Positions 5,605-14,084 of a stretch of 38,583 nt of DNA are shown piece after piece (within the stretch, counting starts at the first letter, position 1; each line of letters starts with the position of its first letter). The notes below the pieces were generated by a model that saw nothing but the letters and a program-made list of their open reading frames with translations, made no database searches and was not told where the DNA came from. Position numbers and translations under genes: made by a program. The DNA lies in contig CASESG010000008.1 of assembly GCA_949290645.1 (NCBI GenBank), positions 1 to 38,583 on the forward strand. The letters are read 5' to 3'. This stretch comes from an uncultured Bacillota bacterium (GTDB taxonomy: Bacteria; Bacillota_I; Bacilli_A; RFN20; CAG-288).

Positions 5605-6158
5605 TTTGTCTCGACCTCAAAGGCGAGGGGACATTCCCTCAGCGTTGGATGTTCTTGATCCTTCTTGGAAAGAAGGAGGCCTTCCACTTCGGGCCATTGG
5701 ACGTTGATGTCCTTGTCGTCATAGCGGATTCCGCCCTCGTCTTCGGGATGGTAGAAGTCATCGCACTTGTAGACGAACTTCGCTTTCTCGCTCAAGACAA
5801 GGAAGCCATGGGCGAAGCCGCGGGGAATCAGGAACATCTTCTTGTTGCTGTCGCTGAGAAGGACGCCATGCCATTTCCCGTAGGTTGGGGAATTCTTTCT
5901 CAGGTCGACGGCGACATCGAAGACCTCTCCTTGGACGACACGGACAAGTTTTGCCTGCGGGTGTTTCTTCTGGAAATGCAAGCCGCGGAGCACTCCTTTA
6001 GAGGAGAGACTCTCGTTGTCTTGGACGAAATCGTAGAAGAGTCCGTTCTTCTCGAAGTCTTTCTTGTTGTAGCTTTCCATGAAGTATCCCCGTTCATCTC
6101 CGTGGATGTCGGGGGAAAGGACGAGTAGGCCCTCGATCTCTGTCTTTTCGATTTTCAT
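5601..6158 (-). CDS. rmlC: dTDP-4-dehydrorhamnose 3,5-epimerase
   Basis: This cupin enzyme epimerises C3 and C5 of the dTDP-4-keto-6-deoxyglucose ring. It has 185 residues, the usual size. Family features are RGLHFQKKHPQAKLVRVVQG (with the catalytic His of LRGLHFQ), DVAVDLRKNSPTYGKW, and FLIPRGFAHGFLVLSE. It begins nine bases after the rmlA stop, with GAGGTG as ribosome site, and overlaps rmlD by four bases. Confidence 0.95.
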   Translation of the reverse strand: MKIEKTEIEGLLVLSPDIHGDERGYFMESYNKKDFEKNGLFYDFVQDNESLSSKGVLRGLHFQKKHPQAKLVRVVQGEVFDVAVDLRKNSPTYGKWHGVLLSDSNKKMFLIPRGFAHGFLVLSEKAKFVYKCDDFYHPEDEGGIRYDDKDINVQWPEVEGLLLSKKDQEHPTLRECPLAFEVETK

Positions 6159-6167
6159 TTTTGCACC

Positions 6168-7055
6168 TCAGTGTGTCTTCTCTTTCAGCTTCGCAAGCTT
6201 GAAGAGGTATTGTCCGTAATCGCTCTTGGCCATTCTTGTCGCTGCCTTGAGGAGTTCCTCTTTGTCAATCCATCCGTTGTTGAAGGCGATCTCCTCCGGA
6301 CAGCAGAGTTTCCGGTCCTGATGGTCCTCGATGGCCTTGACGAAGAAGCAGGCATCGGTGAGGGAATCCATCGTTCCGGTATCCAGCCAGGAATATCCTC
6401 GGCCCAGAAGGTCGATTTCCATCCTTCCATGCTGAAGATAGAGGTTGTTGAGGTCGGTGATCTCCAACTCTCCTCTTTCCGAAGGAGAGAGGGTCTTGGC
6501 CAAGGAAGAGACGCCCTGCGGATAGAAATAAAGCCCGGTGATGGCCTGGTTGGATTGGGGAGAGGGACTCTTCTCGACGATGCGAAGAGGCCTTCCGTCC
6601 TTGTCGAACTCGGCCGTTCCGAACCTTTCGGGATCCTTCACGGGATAACCGAAGACCGTTGCCGTTCCTCTTTCGGCGCGTTTCTTGGCTTCCTGAAGAT
6701 GTCGGATCAAGCCATCGCCGTGGAAGATGTTGTCTCCCAAGATCATGCAGGCGCTGTCTGTCCCGAGGAAGGATTCTCCCAGAAGAAAGGCCTGGGCCAA
6801 GCCTTCGGGCTTGGGCTGGACGAGATAGGAAAGACGGATGCCGAAACTCGATCCGTCCTTCAAGAGCTCCTCGAAGCGGGGCGTGTCCTCCGGAGTGGAG
6901 AGGATGAGGATGTCTTGGATCCCGGCCATCATCAAGACGGAGAGCGGATAGTAGATCATCGGCTTGTCGTAGACGGGAAGCAATTGCTTCGAAGTGACAA
7001 GGGTCAGAGGATAAAGCCTTGTTCCGCTTCCGCCGGCAAGTATGATTCCTTTCAT
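6168..7055 (-). CDS. rmlA: Glucose-1-phosphate thymidylyltransferase
   Basis: This is the first enzyme of the pathway, making dTDP-glucose from glucose-1-phosphate and dTTP. The start chosen is the ATG at 7055, preceded by GGAAGGAG; a longer frame exists but lacks a ribosome site. The 295-residue product has the nucleotidyltransferase signature GGSGTRLYPLT near the N-terminus, KPMIYYPLS, LGDNIFHGDG (metal/substrate loop) and RGYSWLDTGT. It heads the rml operon, and its upstream region is shared with the divergent 5'-nucleotidase gene. Confidence 0.95.
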   Translation of the reverse strand: MKGIILAGGSGTRLYPLTLVTSKQLLPVYDKPMIYYPLSVLMMAGIQDILILSTPEDTPRFEELLKDGSSFGIRLSYLVQPKPEGLAQAFLLGESFLGTDSACMILGDNIFHGDGLIRHLQEAKKRAERGTATVFGYPVKDPERFGTAEFDKDGRPLRIVEKSPSPQSNQAITGLYFYPQGVSSLAKTLSPSERGELEITDLNNLYLQHGRMEIDLLGRGYSWLDTGTMDSLTDACFFVKAIEDHQDRKLCCPEEIAFNNGWIDKEELLKAATRMAKSDYGQYLFKLAKLKEKTH

Positions 7056-7142
7056 GTTCAATCTCCTTCCTTTTGATTTTACCACTCTCCCAAGCAAAGA
7101 TTGAGAAACTCTTTCCTTGCTACGAAATCGGCAGAAATTGTT

Positions 7143-7148
7143 TATAAT
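7143..7148 (+). promoter_or_regulatory. -10 box for the 5'-nucleotidase gene
   Basis: A perfect TATAAT lies 29 bases before the ATG at 7178. No good -35 is found at 16-18 bases (TTGCTA lies 20 bases upstream). Confidence 0.55.
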
Positions 7149-7177
7149 GATGAAACCAATTGTAAAGGAGCGATCCG

Positions 7178-8695
7178 ATGAAAAAGACCTTTCTCCTGAG
7201 CTTTCTGCTCATCCTGTCCCTGTCCTCTTGCCTCCCCCAGGAATCCTCGACTTCCTCTTCTTCGGCTTCCCACTCTTCCTCTTTCTCCACCATAGAGAAC
7301 AGCTCTGTGGGAAGCACGACCACAAGCTCAGAGACCAGCACTTCCTCTCCGGAGAAGGGAGACGGGATTGTCACCCTTTACAGTGTCAATGACTTTCACG
7401 GCAAGATCGCCCAGGATTCGCAATATCCGGGCCTTCTGGCCCTTCAGGGAGCCATCAAGTCCGACGTGAGATACGAGAACTCCTCCCTCTTCTTCTCCGT
7501 CGGAGACATGTGGCAGGGAAGTTATGTCTCGGGCTATGACAAGGGAAAGTCGACGACGGAATTGATGAATCTCTTCCCCTTCTCCGCCATGGCTTTAGGA
7601 AACCACGAGTTCGATTGGGGTGTCGATACCATCCAGGACAACATCGCTGTCGCCGACTTCCCCTTGCTCTGCTCGAACCTGGTCGAGGAAGAGACAGGAA
7701 AGAGACCCGATTGGATCCAAGACCATGCCGTCTTTGAGGTCGAAGGCCACAAGCTCGGTATCGTCGGTGCGATCGGCGCTGACCTGGAAAGCGACATCAA
7801 GGCCTCAAGATTGGAAGGCTATTCTTTCACAAACAACAAGGCCGTGCTGAACGAATCCTATCAAAAGTGCCTTGACGAAGGGGCCGAAATGGTCTTGCTC
7901 CTCCTTCATGACGATGAGGATTCCGGATATACCGATTTCATTCAAAATTCTGGGATTGGATTCTCTGCCATCTTCGGAGGTCATTCCCATCAATTCCAAT
8001 ATCAAGAGAATGCAAGGATTCCTTATGTCCAAGGAGGAGCGGACTCGAAGGGATATTCCTACATCCAGCTGGATTTCAACCGGAAAGAAGTCGTCTCCCT
8101 GGGTTATGAGCACGTCAAGGCTGACTATTCTTCCTTGGCGGATGAACTTCTGACCGAGGCCGTCCAGGAAGTCATCGACAGCGTCCCCTTGGAGACCATC
8201 GGCTACATCCAGGGAAGTTGGGACAGGGAAGAGACCGCCAGCCTTGTCGTCCATGCCATGTTCGATGCGGCCGTATCGGCCTATCCGGAACGGGAATATT
8301 CCGAAGAGAACCTCATCGCTGCCCACAATACCGGTGGCGTCCGTGCGGAATTCCCGGACAGCTCCACTTCCTATCCCGTCACGATGGCGGACATTCAGCT
8401 GGTCTCTCCTTTCGACAACGAAGTCTGGGTCCTTCCGGACAAGGAAATCTCCAGCTATGGCATGCGCTACAACTATTGCTACCCCGATGCCTCGACCTTG
8501 GACGGAAAGGTAGCGGATGTAGTCCTGATTGATTACCTTTTGGACACGTATCACGAGCCGATGTATGACTCCCAAGGCGGAGAGAAGCTTCTGGACGAAG
8601 AGGGACAGCCCTACGTCATCTACGACATCATCGCCGATTACATCGCAAAGAACTCCTCTTTGGAAGATCCTCTGCGACCTTCGGACTTTCGCTGA
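7178..8695 (+). CDS. Surface lipoprotein, 5'-nucleotidase/2',3'-cyclic phosphodiesterase family
   Basis: The 505-residue protein starts at an ATG with AAAGGAG upstream. It has a lipoprotein signal peptide with lipobox LSSC (Cys18), then a Ser/Thr-rich linker to about residue 60, then the metallophosphoesterase domain. Visible metal-ligand motifs are NDFHG (Asp72, His74), GDMWQGS (Asp110), GNHEFDWG (Asn142-His143), a histidine in LLLLHDDED, and GGHSHQ. The C-terminal 5'-nucleotidase domain has HNTGGVRAEFP, near the family's substrate motif. It probably removes phosphate from extracellular nucleotides for nucleoside and phosphate salvage. Cell-surface anchoring is inferred from the lipobox. The exact substrate is not determined. 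Confidence 0.88.
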   Translation: MKKTFLLSFLLILSLSSCLPQESSTSSSSASHSSSFSTIENSSVGSTTTSSETSTSSPEKGDGIVTLYSVNDFHGKIAQDSQYPGLLALQGAIKSDVRYENSSLFFSVGDMWQGSYVSGYDKGKSTTELMNLFPFSAMALGNHEFDWGVDTIQDNIAVADFPLLCSNLVEEETGKRPDWIQDHAVFEVEGHKLGIVGAIGADLESDIKASRLEGYSFTNNKAVLNESYQKCLDEGAEMVLLLLHDDEDSGYTDFIQNSGIGFSAIFGGHSHQFQYQENARIPYVQGGADSKGYSYIQLDFNRKEVVSLGYEHVKADYSSLADELLTEAVQEVIDSVPLETIGYIQGSWDREETASLVVHAMFDAAVSAYPEREYSEENLIAAHNTGGVRAEFPDSSTSYPVTMADIQLVSPFDNEVWVLPDKEISSYGMRYNYCYPDASTLDGKVADVVLIDYLLDTYHEPMYDSQGGEKLLDEEGQPYVIYDIIADYIAKNSSLEDPLRPSDFR

Positions 8696-8776
8696 TTCCT
8701 TTGCTTCTTCTCTTCCTAAGAAAGCCGGACTTCCTCTCCTTTTGCGGGGGAAGTCAAACTCGGATGCGGGATGCGA

Positions 8777-8782
8777 TATAAT
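8777..8782 (+). promoter_or_regulatory. -10 box for the kinase-glycosyltransferase pair
   Basis: TATAAT lies 23 bases before the kinase ATG. The -35 is weak (GTCAAA at 8753-8758). Confidence 0.5.
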
Positions 8783-8805
8783 GAAAAGATACAAGGAGGA
8801 TTCCT

Positions 8806-10368
8806 ATGGGAACTGTCGTCTTGGTCATCGACATCGGAACGCAATCCCTCCGTGCCTCCTTGGTCGATTCCGAAAAGGGAATCGTCCTCTTTGCGCAGGA
8901 GAAGTACAAGGAGCCCTATTTCTCAAAAAGAAAGGACTATGCCGAACAGGAACCCGACTTCTATCTCGAGACTCTCTCCAAGGCGACACACAGCCTGAAA
9001 GAACAAGATTCGACTCTCTTTTCCCAGGCGAAGGCGATGGTCCTGGTCGCTTTCCGCGACACGGCCGTCATCCTCGACGAGAACAAGAAACCCATCCGTC
9101 CCTCGATCTTGTGGTGTGACCAGAGGACGGCGAAGATCAAGAATCAGCACAATCTGCGCTTCTATGAGAAGCTTTTGTTCCGTCTCGTCGGCATGGGAGA
9201 TGCCGCGAAGTTCAATTCCAAAAGGACCGCTTCCTTCTGGATCCAGGAGAACGAACCCGAGAACTGGAAGCGCATGCGCTATTACACCCCCTTGACCGGT
9301 TACTTCAACTATCGCATCACGGGAAACCTGGTTGTCTCCTCCGCCGATTGCATCGGCCATTATCCGATCAACTTCAAGAAGGGAAGGTGGTATCCTTCCT
9401 GGCATCCGAAGATCTCGGTCTTCGGCATTCCCTTGAAATCCCTCCCTCCCCTGATCGAACCTGGGAAGATCCTGGGCTATGTCACGAAGGAGTTCTCGGA
9501 CTTTTCCGGCATTCCGGAGGGCTTGCCTCTCTACGCCTCGGGCTCCGACAAGAGCTGCGAGACTTTCGGAAACGGAGCGATTGACCCTTCCGTCGCTTCC
9601 ATCTCCCTTGGCACGGCCTGTTCCATCGATGTCGTCAGCTCCAAGTACAAGGAACCGGAAGCTTTCCTCCCTTCCTATCAGACTCCCTATCCCGGAAGTT
9701 ACGATTATGAAGTCCAGATCTATCGCGGTTTGTGGATGATCCGTTGGTTCTATGAGCAGTTCGGATTGACCGACCAAGACGAAGCAAGGAGAGAAGGACT
9801 GACTGTTGAGGAATTCCTCGACAAGAAGATCGCTTCCATCCTTCCTGGCAGCGATGGACTTGTCTTGCAGCCTTACTGGGGGCCGGGCTTGAAGAGGCCC
9901 AATGCCAAAGGCTCCATCATCGGCTTCTCCTCGGCCCACACGAGGTTCCACCTCTACCGGGCCATCATCGAGGGAATCGGCTTCGCCTTGCGGGAGGGCT
10001 TGGATGAGATCGTCCGGAAGACCCATCGCATCCCCGACCACATCGTGGTCTCCGGAGGAGGAAGTCATTCCGACCTCTATCTCTCCATCCTGGCCGACAT
10101 CTTCGGAATCGAGGTTCGCAAGGCGGTCTATACGGAGATGACGACTCTCGGCGGTGCGATGTCTCTCTTCTTGGCCATGCACGTCTTCTCCTCTCCGAAG
10201 GAAGCGGCCCAGAAGTTCTCTCGCACGACCAAGGTCTTCCTTCCGGACAAGAAGAACCATCAGATCTATGATCTTCTCTACAAGGATGTCTATCGCAAGC
10301 TCTATCCTGCCCTGAAGGAGATCTACTTCAACTGCAAGGAATTCTACAACCTGGTGAACGAGGAATGA
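8806..10368 (+). CDS. FGGY-family carbohydrate kinase, substrate unknown
   Basis: A 520-residue ATP-dependent sugar or polyol kinase of the FGGY/actin-like fold. The start has a near-perfect ribosome site (AAGGAGG). Motifs: DIGTQSLRASLVD (residues 9-21, phosphate-1 loop), LWCDQRT (~103), GSDKSCETFGNGAIDPSVAS containing the expected catalytic Asp, LGTACS, and the adenosine loop VVSGGGSHSD near residue 427. The length fits the family (480-550). No transporter or dehydrogenase of a pentose or polyol pathway is adjacent; instead its last four bases overlap a glycosyltransferase gene. The substrate cannot be told from sequence. Glycerol and xylulose kinase subfamilies are not clearly matched. Confidence 0.9.
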   Translation: MGTVVLVIDIGTQSLRASLVDSEKGIVLFAQEKYKEPYFSKRKDYAEQEPDFYLETLSKATHSLKEQDSTLFSQAKAMVLVAFRDTAVILDENKKPIRPSILWCDQRTAKIKNQHNLRFYEKLLFRLVGMGDAAKFNSKRTASFWIQENEPENWKRMRYYTPLTGYFNYRITGNLVVSSADCIGHYPINFKKGRWYPSWHPKISVFGIPLKSLPPLIEPGKILGYVTKEFSDFSGIPEGLPLYASGSDKSCETFGNGAIDPSVASISLGTACSIDVVSSKYKEPEAFLPSYQTPYPGSYDYEVQIYRGLWMIRWFYEQFGLTDQDEARREGLTVEEFLDKKIASILPGSDGLVLQPYWGPGLKRPNAKGSIIGFSSAHTRFHLYRAIIEGIGFALREGLDEIVRKTHRIPDHIVVSGGGSHSDLYLSILADIFGIEVRKAVYTEMTTLGGAMSLFLAMHVFSSPKEAAQKFSRTTKVFLPDKKNHQIYDLLYKDVYRKLYPALKEIYFNCKEFYNLVNEE

Positions 10369-11408
10369 GAAAACTGTTCTACATTCGGGATTTCGATGTC
10401 TCCGGAGTCGGCTTCAACGCCCTCAACAAGTCCCGGAAGGACCTGCAGCAGATCTATGAGTCCCTTTCCTTCCAGAGATTGGACGGAAAGGATTTGACTC
10501 TGCAGGATGAGAAATTCCAAAACCTGCGGAAGAATTCCAAGGCGCTTTCCGGATACGTGGATTCCTTGCTGGACCGTATCGACGCGCTTTGCTCTCCGGG
10601 AGACTTCCTCTTCATGGATTTTCCCTTCGCCATCAAGTTCCTGGGCTTCAGCAAGCTTGTCTCCTATGCCCGGGAGAAGAAGGTCAAGGTGGTCTTCTTC
10701 ATCCACGACCTGGATGGAATCCGCTTCCGCAACACCTTTCTCAACGCCCTGGATTCGACGTGCCTGGACATGGCCTATTCCCTGATCTCCGCCAGCAAGG
10801 AGATGAACAAGGTCTTGAAGGAGAGCCTGCGCATCTCCTCCCGTCCCAAGATCGTCGAATATGAATATTGGGATTACTTGGCCAAGGATATCCGGAACAC
10901 GAAGAAGAAGGCCTTGCTCTGCTTTGCCGGAAACCTGTCAAAGTCGACTTTCCTCTCCCAGCTTCCTCCCTCCCTGGTCGATCGTGGCATCTTTCTTTAT
11001 GGAAAAGGGATGCAGAATAATTATCTTGGCAGCTATCAAGGAGAATTCGACGATAATCAAATCGTTCAGGAAATCGATGGTCTTTTCGGCCTGGTCTGGG
11101 ACGGAAACAGCGCCAAAAGCTGCAGCGGGAACTTCGGAACGTATCTGAGAATCAACGCTTCCCACAAGTTCTCCCTCTATGTCGCTGCCGGAAAGCCGGT
11201 CATCGTCTGGAAGGAGAGCGCCTTGGCGAAGGTTGTCAAGGCGAAGAAGATCGGAATCGCGGTCTCCTCCCTGGACGAGATCCCCTATCGGATCTCTTCC
11301 CTCTCTTTGGCGGAATATGAAAAGATGGAGGAAAACACCCTCCATCTTCGCACAGACCTGATCACGGGAAATCACCTCAAGAAGGTGATTCTCTCGGCCA
11401 CGGATTGA
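10365..11408 (+). CDS. Gtf3/galactofuranosyltransferase-like glycosyltransferase
   Basis: A 347-residue cytoplasmic glycosyltransferase. The C-terminal half carries a pattern I associate with the Gtf3 / beta-1,6-galactofuranosyltransferase group: YGKGMQNNYLGSYQGEF, FGLVWDGNSAKSCSGNFGTY, LRINASHKFSLYVAAGKPVI and VWKESALAKVVKAKKIGIAV. The N-terminal half (VVFFIHDLDGIR) fits the acceptor domain of a GT-B fold. It is translationally coupled (ATGA) to the FGGY kinase. The acceptor could be a surface glycan or a glycoprotein. It ends directly against the stop of the convergent 164-residue gene. Confidence 0.8.
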   Translation: MRKLFYIRDFDVSGVGFNALNKSRKDLQQIYESLSFQRLDGKDLTLQDEKFQNLRKNSKALSGYVDSLLDRIDALCSPGDFLFMDFPFAIKFLGFSKLVSYAREKKVKVVFFIHDLDGIRFRNTFLNALDSTCLDMAYSLISASKEMNKVLKESLRISSRPKIVEYEYWDYLAKDIRNTKKKALLCFAGNLSKSTFLSQLPPSLVDRGIFLYGKGMQNNYLGSYQGEFDDNQIVQEIDGLFGLVWDGNSAKSCSGNFGTYLRINASHKFSLYVAAGKPVIVWKESALAKVVKAKKIGIAVSSLDEIPYRISSLSLAEYEKMEENTLHLRTDLITGNHLKKVILSATD

Positions 11409-11903
11409 TTACTGGACGATCTCCTTGGCGTTGGGATCGTATTCGGGATCGCCGACGTGACTTTCCGCTTCCCGATTCTCGGCGATGTCGTTGTTGATCT
11501 CCTTCAAGGTGTTGGAAAGATCGGTGAACTCATCCTTGACGGTCAGGTAGTCGCAGCACTGATCGTATTCGGAGAGGGAAGGGTCGTCTCCCTTGAGGAG
11601 GCGCTGATACTCGGCCAGGTTTTCCTTCACCTCATCGATGTAGGAGAGGTAGACCAAGGCGAGGAAGGACATCTGATAGCAGAAATCCTCGGGGCTGGCG
11701 TTCTTGATCTTCTGATAGACGGCATGGTAGGCGTTGCGGAAGTTGTCTCCCAGAGGCTTTCCCTTGTTCTCCTCGACCGTGTAGACCTCGCCCAGGGCGA
11801 TGAACTTGCAGGCGATGTCTAGGAAGGAGGCATAGCCATCCATCATCTTCCTGCGACACTCTTCGGGTGTTCCGACATTCGGCAGAATCTTCGAGTCGTT
11901 CAT
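11409..11903 (-). CDS. Hypothetical acidic helical protein (164 aa)
   Basis: The start at 11903 has AAAGGAG about nine bases upstream. The 164-residue protein is acidic and predicted largely helical, with several cysteines (ECRRKM, DIACKF, FCYQMS, DQCCDYL) and no membrane segment or signal. It is seven bases downstream of the 188-residue gene and probably in its operon. The family is not recognised. Its stop codon abuts that of the convergent glycosyltransferase gene with no gap. Confidence 0.7.
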   Translation of the reverse strand: MNDSKILPNVGTPEECRRKMMDGYASFLDIACKFIALGEVYTVEENKGKPLGDNFRNAYHAVYQKIKNASPEDFCYQMSFLALVYLSYIDEVKENLAEYQRLLKGDDPSLSEYDQCCDYLTVKDEFTDLSNTLKEINNDIAENREAESHVGDPEYDPNAKEIVQ

Positions 11904-11910
11904 ATTATCG

Positions 11911-12477
11911 TCATCTCCTTTCCATGTTTTTCATCCAACGGCGGACAGCGTTCTTGAACTTGCGGATGTCTTCGTCGTCATCCGCATTCTTCTCGGTCAT
12001 CGTCTCCAGCTCTTTTCTCTTCTCCTCTTCGCTCAGCTTGTCGATCGGTTTTCGGAAGTCTTCCTGGTCTCCCTCTTCGACAAAATAGAATCGCTGACCA
12101 TAGTTTTGGATTCCGGAGGAGATTTCTTCGAGATCGTAATAGAGGCGAAGCAGTTGGATCAGGTACCTTTTCTCTGCTTCGAGAGTCGAGATTTCCTTCC
12201 CGGCAAGAAGTCTCAGGAAGGTGGCGGCTTTCTCTTCGGAGAAGAATCGGGAATCGATCAGGAGGGAAGTCAAGCTGTCCTCAGAGGCATCCCCAATCAG
12301 GGGAGCGAGATAGAAGGAAGCCTTGCCATACTTCTCTTCCTTTTCTTCGAGCTCGCCTTCTTTTATGCCGTGGTCGTCATCGCAGATGAGGGAGAGAGCG
12401 AGAAGATTGACGAAGGAGTCCAGGAGGATTGGCTTTCCTTCCGCGATGAGAGTAGGAAAAACGATTTTAGTTTCCAT
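11911..12477 (-). CDS. Hypothetical acidic protein (188 aa), probably leaderless
   Basis: The 188-residue protein is rich in Glu, Lys and Leu and looks helical throughout, with a charged C-terminal half (DKLSEEEKRKELETMTEKNA, then DDDEDIRKFKN). No domain is recognised. There is no Shine-Dalgarno before the ATG at 12477. Instead TATAAT ends eight bases upstream, so the transcript would begin at or within two bases of the start codon. No alternative in-frame ATG occurs in the first 150 residues. It forms a two-gene unit with the 164-residue protein. Confidence 0.7.
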   Translation of the reverse strand: METKIVFPTLIAEGKPILLDSFVNLLALSLICDDDHGIKEGELEEKEEKYGKASFYLAPLIGDASEDSLTSLLIDSRFFSEEKAATFLRLLAGKEISTLEAEKRYLIQLLRLYYDLEEISSGIQNYGQRFYFVEEGDQEDFRKPIDKLSEEEKRKELETMTEKNADDDEDIRKFKNAVRRWMKNMERR

Positions 12478-12485
12478 ACGAAACT

Positions 12486-12491
12486 ATTATA
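12486..12491 (-). promoter_or_regulatory. -10 box giving a leaderless transcript
   Basis: TATAAT on the minus strand ends eight bases before the ATG at 12477. No clear -35 is present. Confidence 0.55.
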
Positions 12492-12576
12492 GCTCAATGG
12501 GGAGAAAAATGTTCGGATGGGACAGCTTTTTTCCAAAATGAGAAGGAACATTCTCAATTTCCGGCCCCATTTAGGA

Positions 12577-12582
12577 TATAAT
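12577..12582 (+). promoter_or_regulatory. -10 box for the 84-aa/276-aa gene pair
   Basis: TATAAT lies 24 bases upstream of the ATG at 12607; the -35 is weak (TTCTCA, 20 bases upstream). Confidence 0.5.
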
Positions 12583-12606
12583 AGAAGCAACAGGAGGTTA
12601 TCAAAT

Positions 12607-12861
12607 ATGGATGATAACAAGCTTACGGGAACAGTGTTGGCTGTTTCGGGAAACAAGACGCTCGTCTTGGTCAAGGGAAACGAGTATTATCTGCTCCGCA
12701 ATCGCGTGAACGATCACATCAACGATACGGTCGAGTTCCGTGCCGCCGACGCCCTTCCGATGCCTTCCTATCTGTTCGCCATCGCTGCCTTGGAAGAGCC
12801 GGACCTTGATGCGACTCTCGACAGAATTCGCACCAAGTGGTTCGGAGATTGGAGAAACTAA
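12607..12861 (+). CDS. Hypothetical small protein (84 aa)
   Basis: The start at 12607 follows AGGAGG, while the longer open frame from 12517 precedes the promoter and is rejected. The first ~45 residues have a beta-strand pattern (KLTGTVLAVSGNKTLVLVKG, EYYLLRNRVNDHINDTVEFR), which suggests a small OB/SH3-like barrel. The rest is helical and ends with IRTKWFGDWRN. No catalytic residues are evident. It is followed after three bases by the 276-residue gene, so the two are co-transcribed. Function unknown. Confidence 0.75.
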   Translation: MDDNKLTGTVLAVSGNKTLVLVKGNEYYLLRNRVNDHINDTVEFRAADALPMPSYLFAIAALEEPDLDATLDRIRTKWFGDWRN

Positions 12862-12864
12862 AGC

Positions 12865-13695
12865 GTGTCTCGTCTCCTTGTCATCGCCCAGTATGACGGA
12901 GATTCCGGAGCGGATCAGAACTTCCTTCTTGCCATCCGCTCCTTTTTCGTGAAGAATCCCCGTTGTGAGCTGGGAGTCGTCGCTCCCAAGAATAGCCTGG
13001 GCCTGCTCAGCGTGACCAATGCGAAAACCTATGCCAAGGAAGAGAGCACCGATCTGGAATCTCTTGTCGAGCAGGGCGGATATGACCGTATCCTCAGCTT
13101 TGTCTGTGAGCTTCCGTCCGCTTTTCCGAAGGCTCTCCTCTCTTTCGAGAAAACGGCTTTGGAAATCGTCGAGCTGGAAACGGACATGCAGACGAAGAGA
13201 ACTTTCTGGCTAGGGGATCTGAACCCCGAGAACCGGGATCGGACAAAGATGGCCGAACTGGCGAAAGATTACGCAAACCGTCATCGTCTCCCCTTCCGCT
13301 ACTTCGACTTTGCCGGAGTTCCCGTTCCGGAAGATCCTAACGAATGCCTGAAGCTGGAGAACATCTTGGCCTATGACGGAATGCTATTTGCGGATGGATG
13401 GCTGTCCTCGATATTCCTGAGCCTCTCGATCTTCTTCTACGGCCTTGAGGAGCAAAGGGAATCCATGCGCAAGAAGAAGGGAATCGGGGATTACTTCTTC
13501 AATCGCGGTGCCTTCCGGAAAGAGGAGAAGAAGTTTGCCGACTTCTTCAAGAAGAAGAGCTATTCCCTCTTCGATGGTGCGAAAGAATGGACAATTGCCG
13601 AGAAGCCCTCTTCGGTGAAGGAGTTCCAGCGCTATATCGAGCTCATGCTTCCGGAAGAAACGCCGGAAGCCGACGACATGTCGAAATCCAAATAG
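12865..13695 (+). CDS. Hypothetical protein (276 aa)
   Basis: It starts at a GTG at 12865, with GGAGA about 12 bases upstream. The 276-residue protein begins with a Rossmann-like strand and helix (SRLLVIAQYDGDSG) and alternates strands and helices. It has one moderately hydrophobic segment (GWLSSIFLSLSIFFYGL, ~residues 178-194) and a lysine-rich C-terminal part. The N-terminus loosely resembles nucleotide-sugar or glycosyltransferase folds, but no defining motif is present. The last 64 bases overlap the convergent 115-residue membrane protein gene. Function unknown. Confidence 0.7.
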   Translation: MSRLLVIAQYDGDSGADQNFLLAIRSFFVKNPRCELGVVAPKNSLGLLSVTNAKTYAKEESTDLESLVEQGGYDRILSFVCELPSAFPKALLSFEKTALEIVELETDMQTKRTFWLGDLNPENRDRTKMAELAKDYANRHRLPFRYFDFAGVPVPEDPNECLKLENILAYDGMLFADGWLSSIFLSLSIFFYGLEEQRESMRKKKGIGDYFFNRGAFRKEEKKFADFFKKKSYSLFDGAKEWTIAEKPSSVKEFQRYIELMLPEETPEADDMSKSK

Positions 13696-13979
13696 CCGAA
13701 CACGGTCAAGAGAACCGCAAGAAGGATTTGAATCACCGTGAAGACAATGCCGAAGATCAGCAGTCTGCGGTGGTTGACGGAATCCTGGAGACGAAGCTCT
13801 CCGCTCATGGCATAGAGAATCAGGATGACGATCCCTCCGAAGAACAAACCGGTTCCAATCAAGGTCCAGTCGGAGAGGGGATCTTTCTTGCCACGGACGC
13901 CATCGACGTAACGCAGGCCGACCATATAGGTCATGAATATTCCGAGAATGAAGATTGTGTAGAATATCGTTCCGCTCAT
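13632..13979 (-). CDS. Small membrane protein with three transmembrane segments (115 aa)
   Basis: The start is at 13979, with AAAGGGTG upstream. The 115-residue product has three hydrophobic helices: TIFYTIFILGIFMTYMVGL, LIGTGLFFGGIVILILYAM and LLIFGIVFTVIQILLAVLL. It ends in a short Ser/Gly/Asp-rich tail. The tail is encoded opposite the 3' end of the 276-residue gene, so its sequence may be constrained by that gene. No family is recognised. A terminator hairpin sits just upstream, which separates it from the mgl operon. Confidence 0.65.
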   Translation of the reverse strand: MSGTIFYTIFILGIFMTYMVGLRYVDGVRGKKDPLSDWTLIGTGLFFGGIVILILYAMSGELRLQDSVNHRRLLIFGIVFTVIQILLAVLLTVFGYLDFDMSSASGVSSGSMSSI

Positions 13980-13994
13980 CTTGTCACCCTTTCT

Positions 13995-14022
13995 TGGTCG
14001 CCGGGCAAGGCGACCATTTTTT
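13995..14022 (+). terminator. Rho-independent terminator (plus strand)
   Basis: TGGTCGCC (13995-14002) pairs with GGCGACCA (14009-14016), followed by six T. It would end plus-strand transcription of the 84-aa/276-aa pair. On the minus strand it forms a hairpin in the leader of the 115-residue gene. Confidence 0.7.
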
Positions 14023-14027
14023 GTGTC

Positions 14028-14061
14028 AAAAAAGGACTGCCACAATATTGTAGCAGTCCTT
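14028..14061 (-). terminator. Terminator of the mgl operon
   Basis: On the minus strand AAGGACTGC pairs with GCAGTCCTT (arms at 14053-14061 and 14032-14040) across a 12-base self-complementary loop, followed by six T. It lies 23 bases after the mglC stop. Confidence 0.8.
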
Positions 14062-14084
14062 CGAATCTCAGTGGAGAAGAAGAT

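Noticed and set aside
8923..10260. Long minus-strand open frame opposite the FGGY kinase (445 codons)
   Set aside because: It is a reverse-complement shadow of a gene with strong family motifs, and it lacks a start signal.
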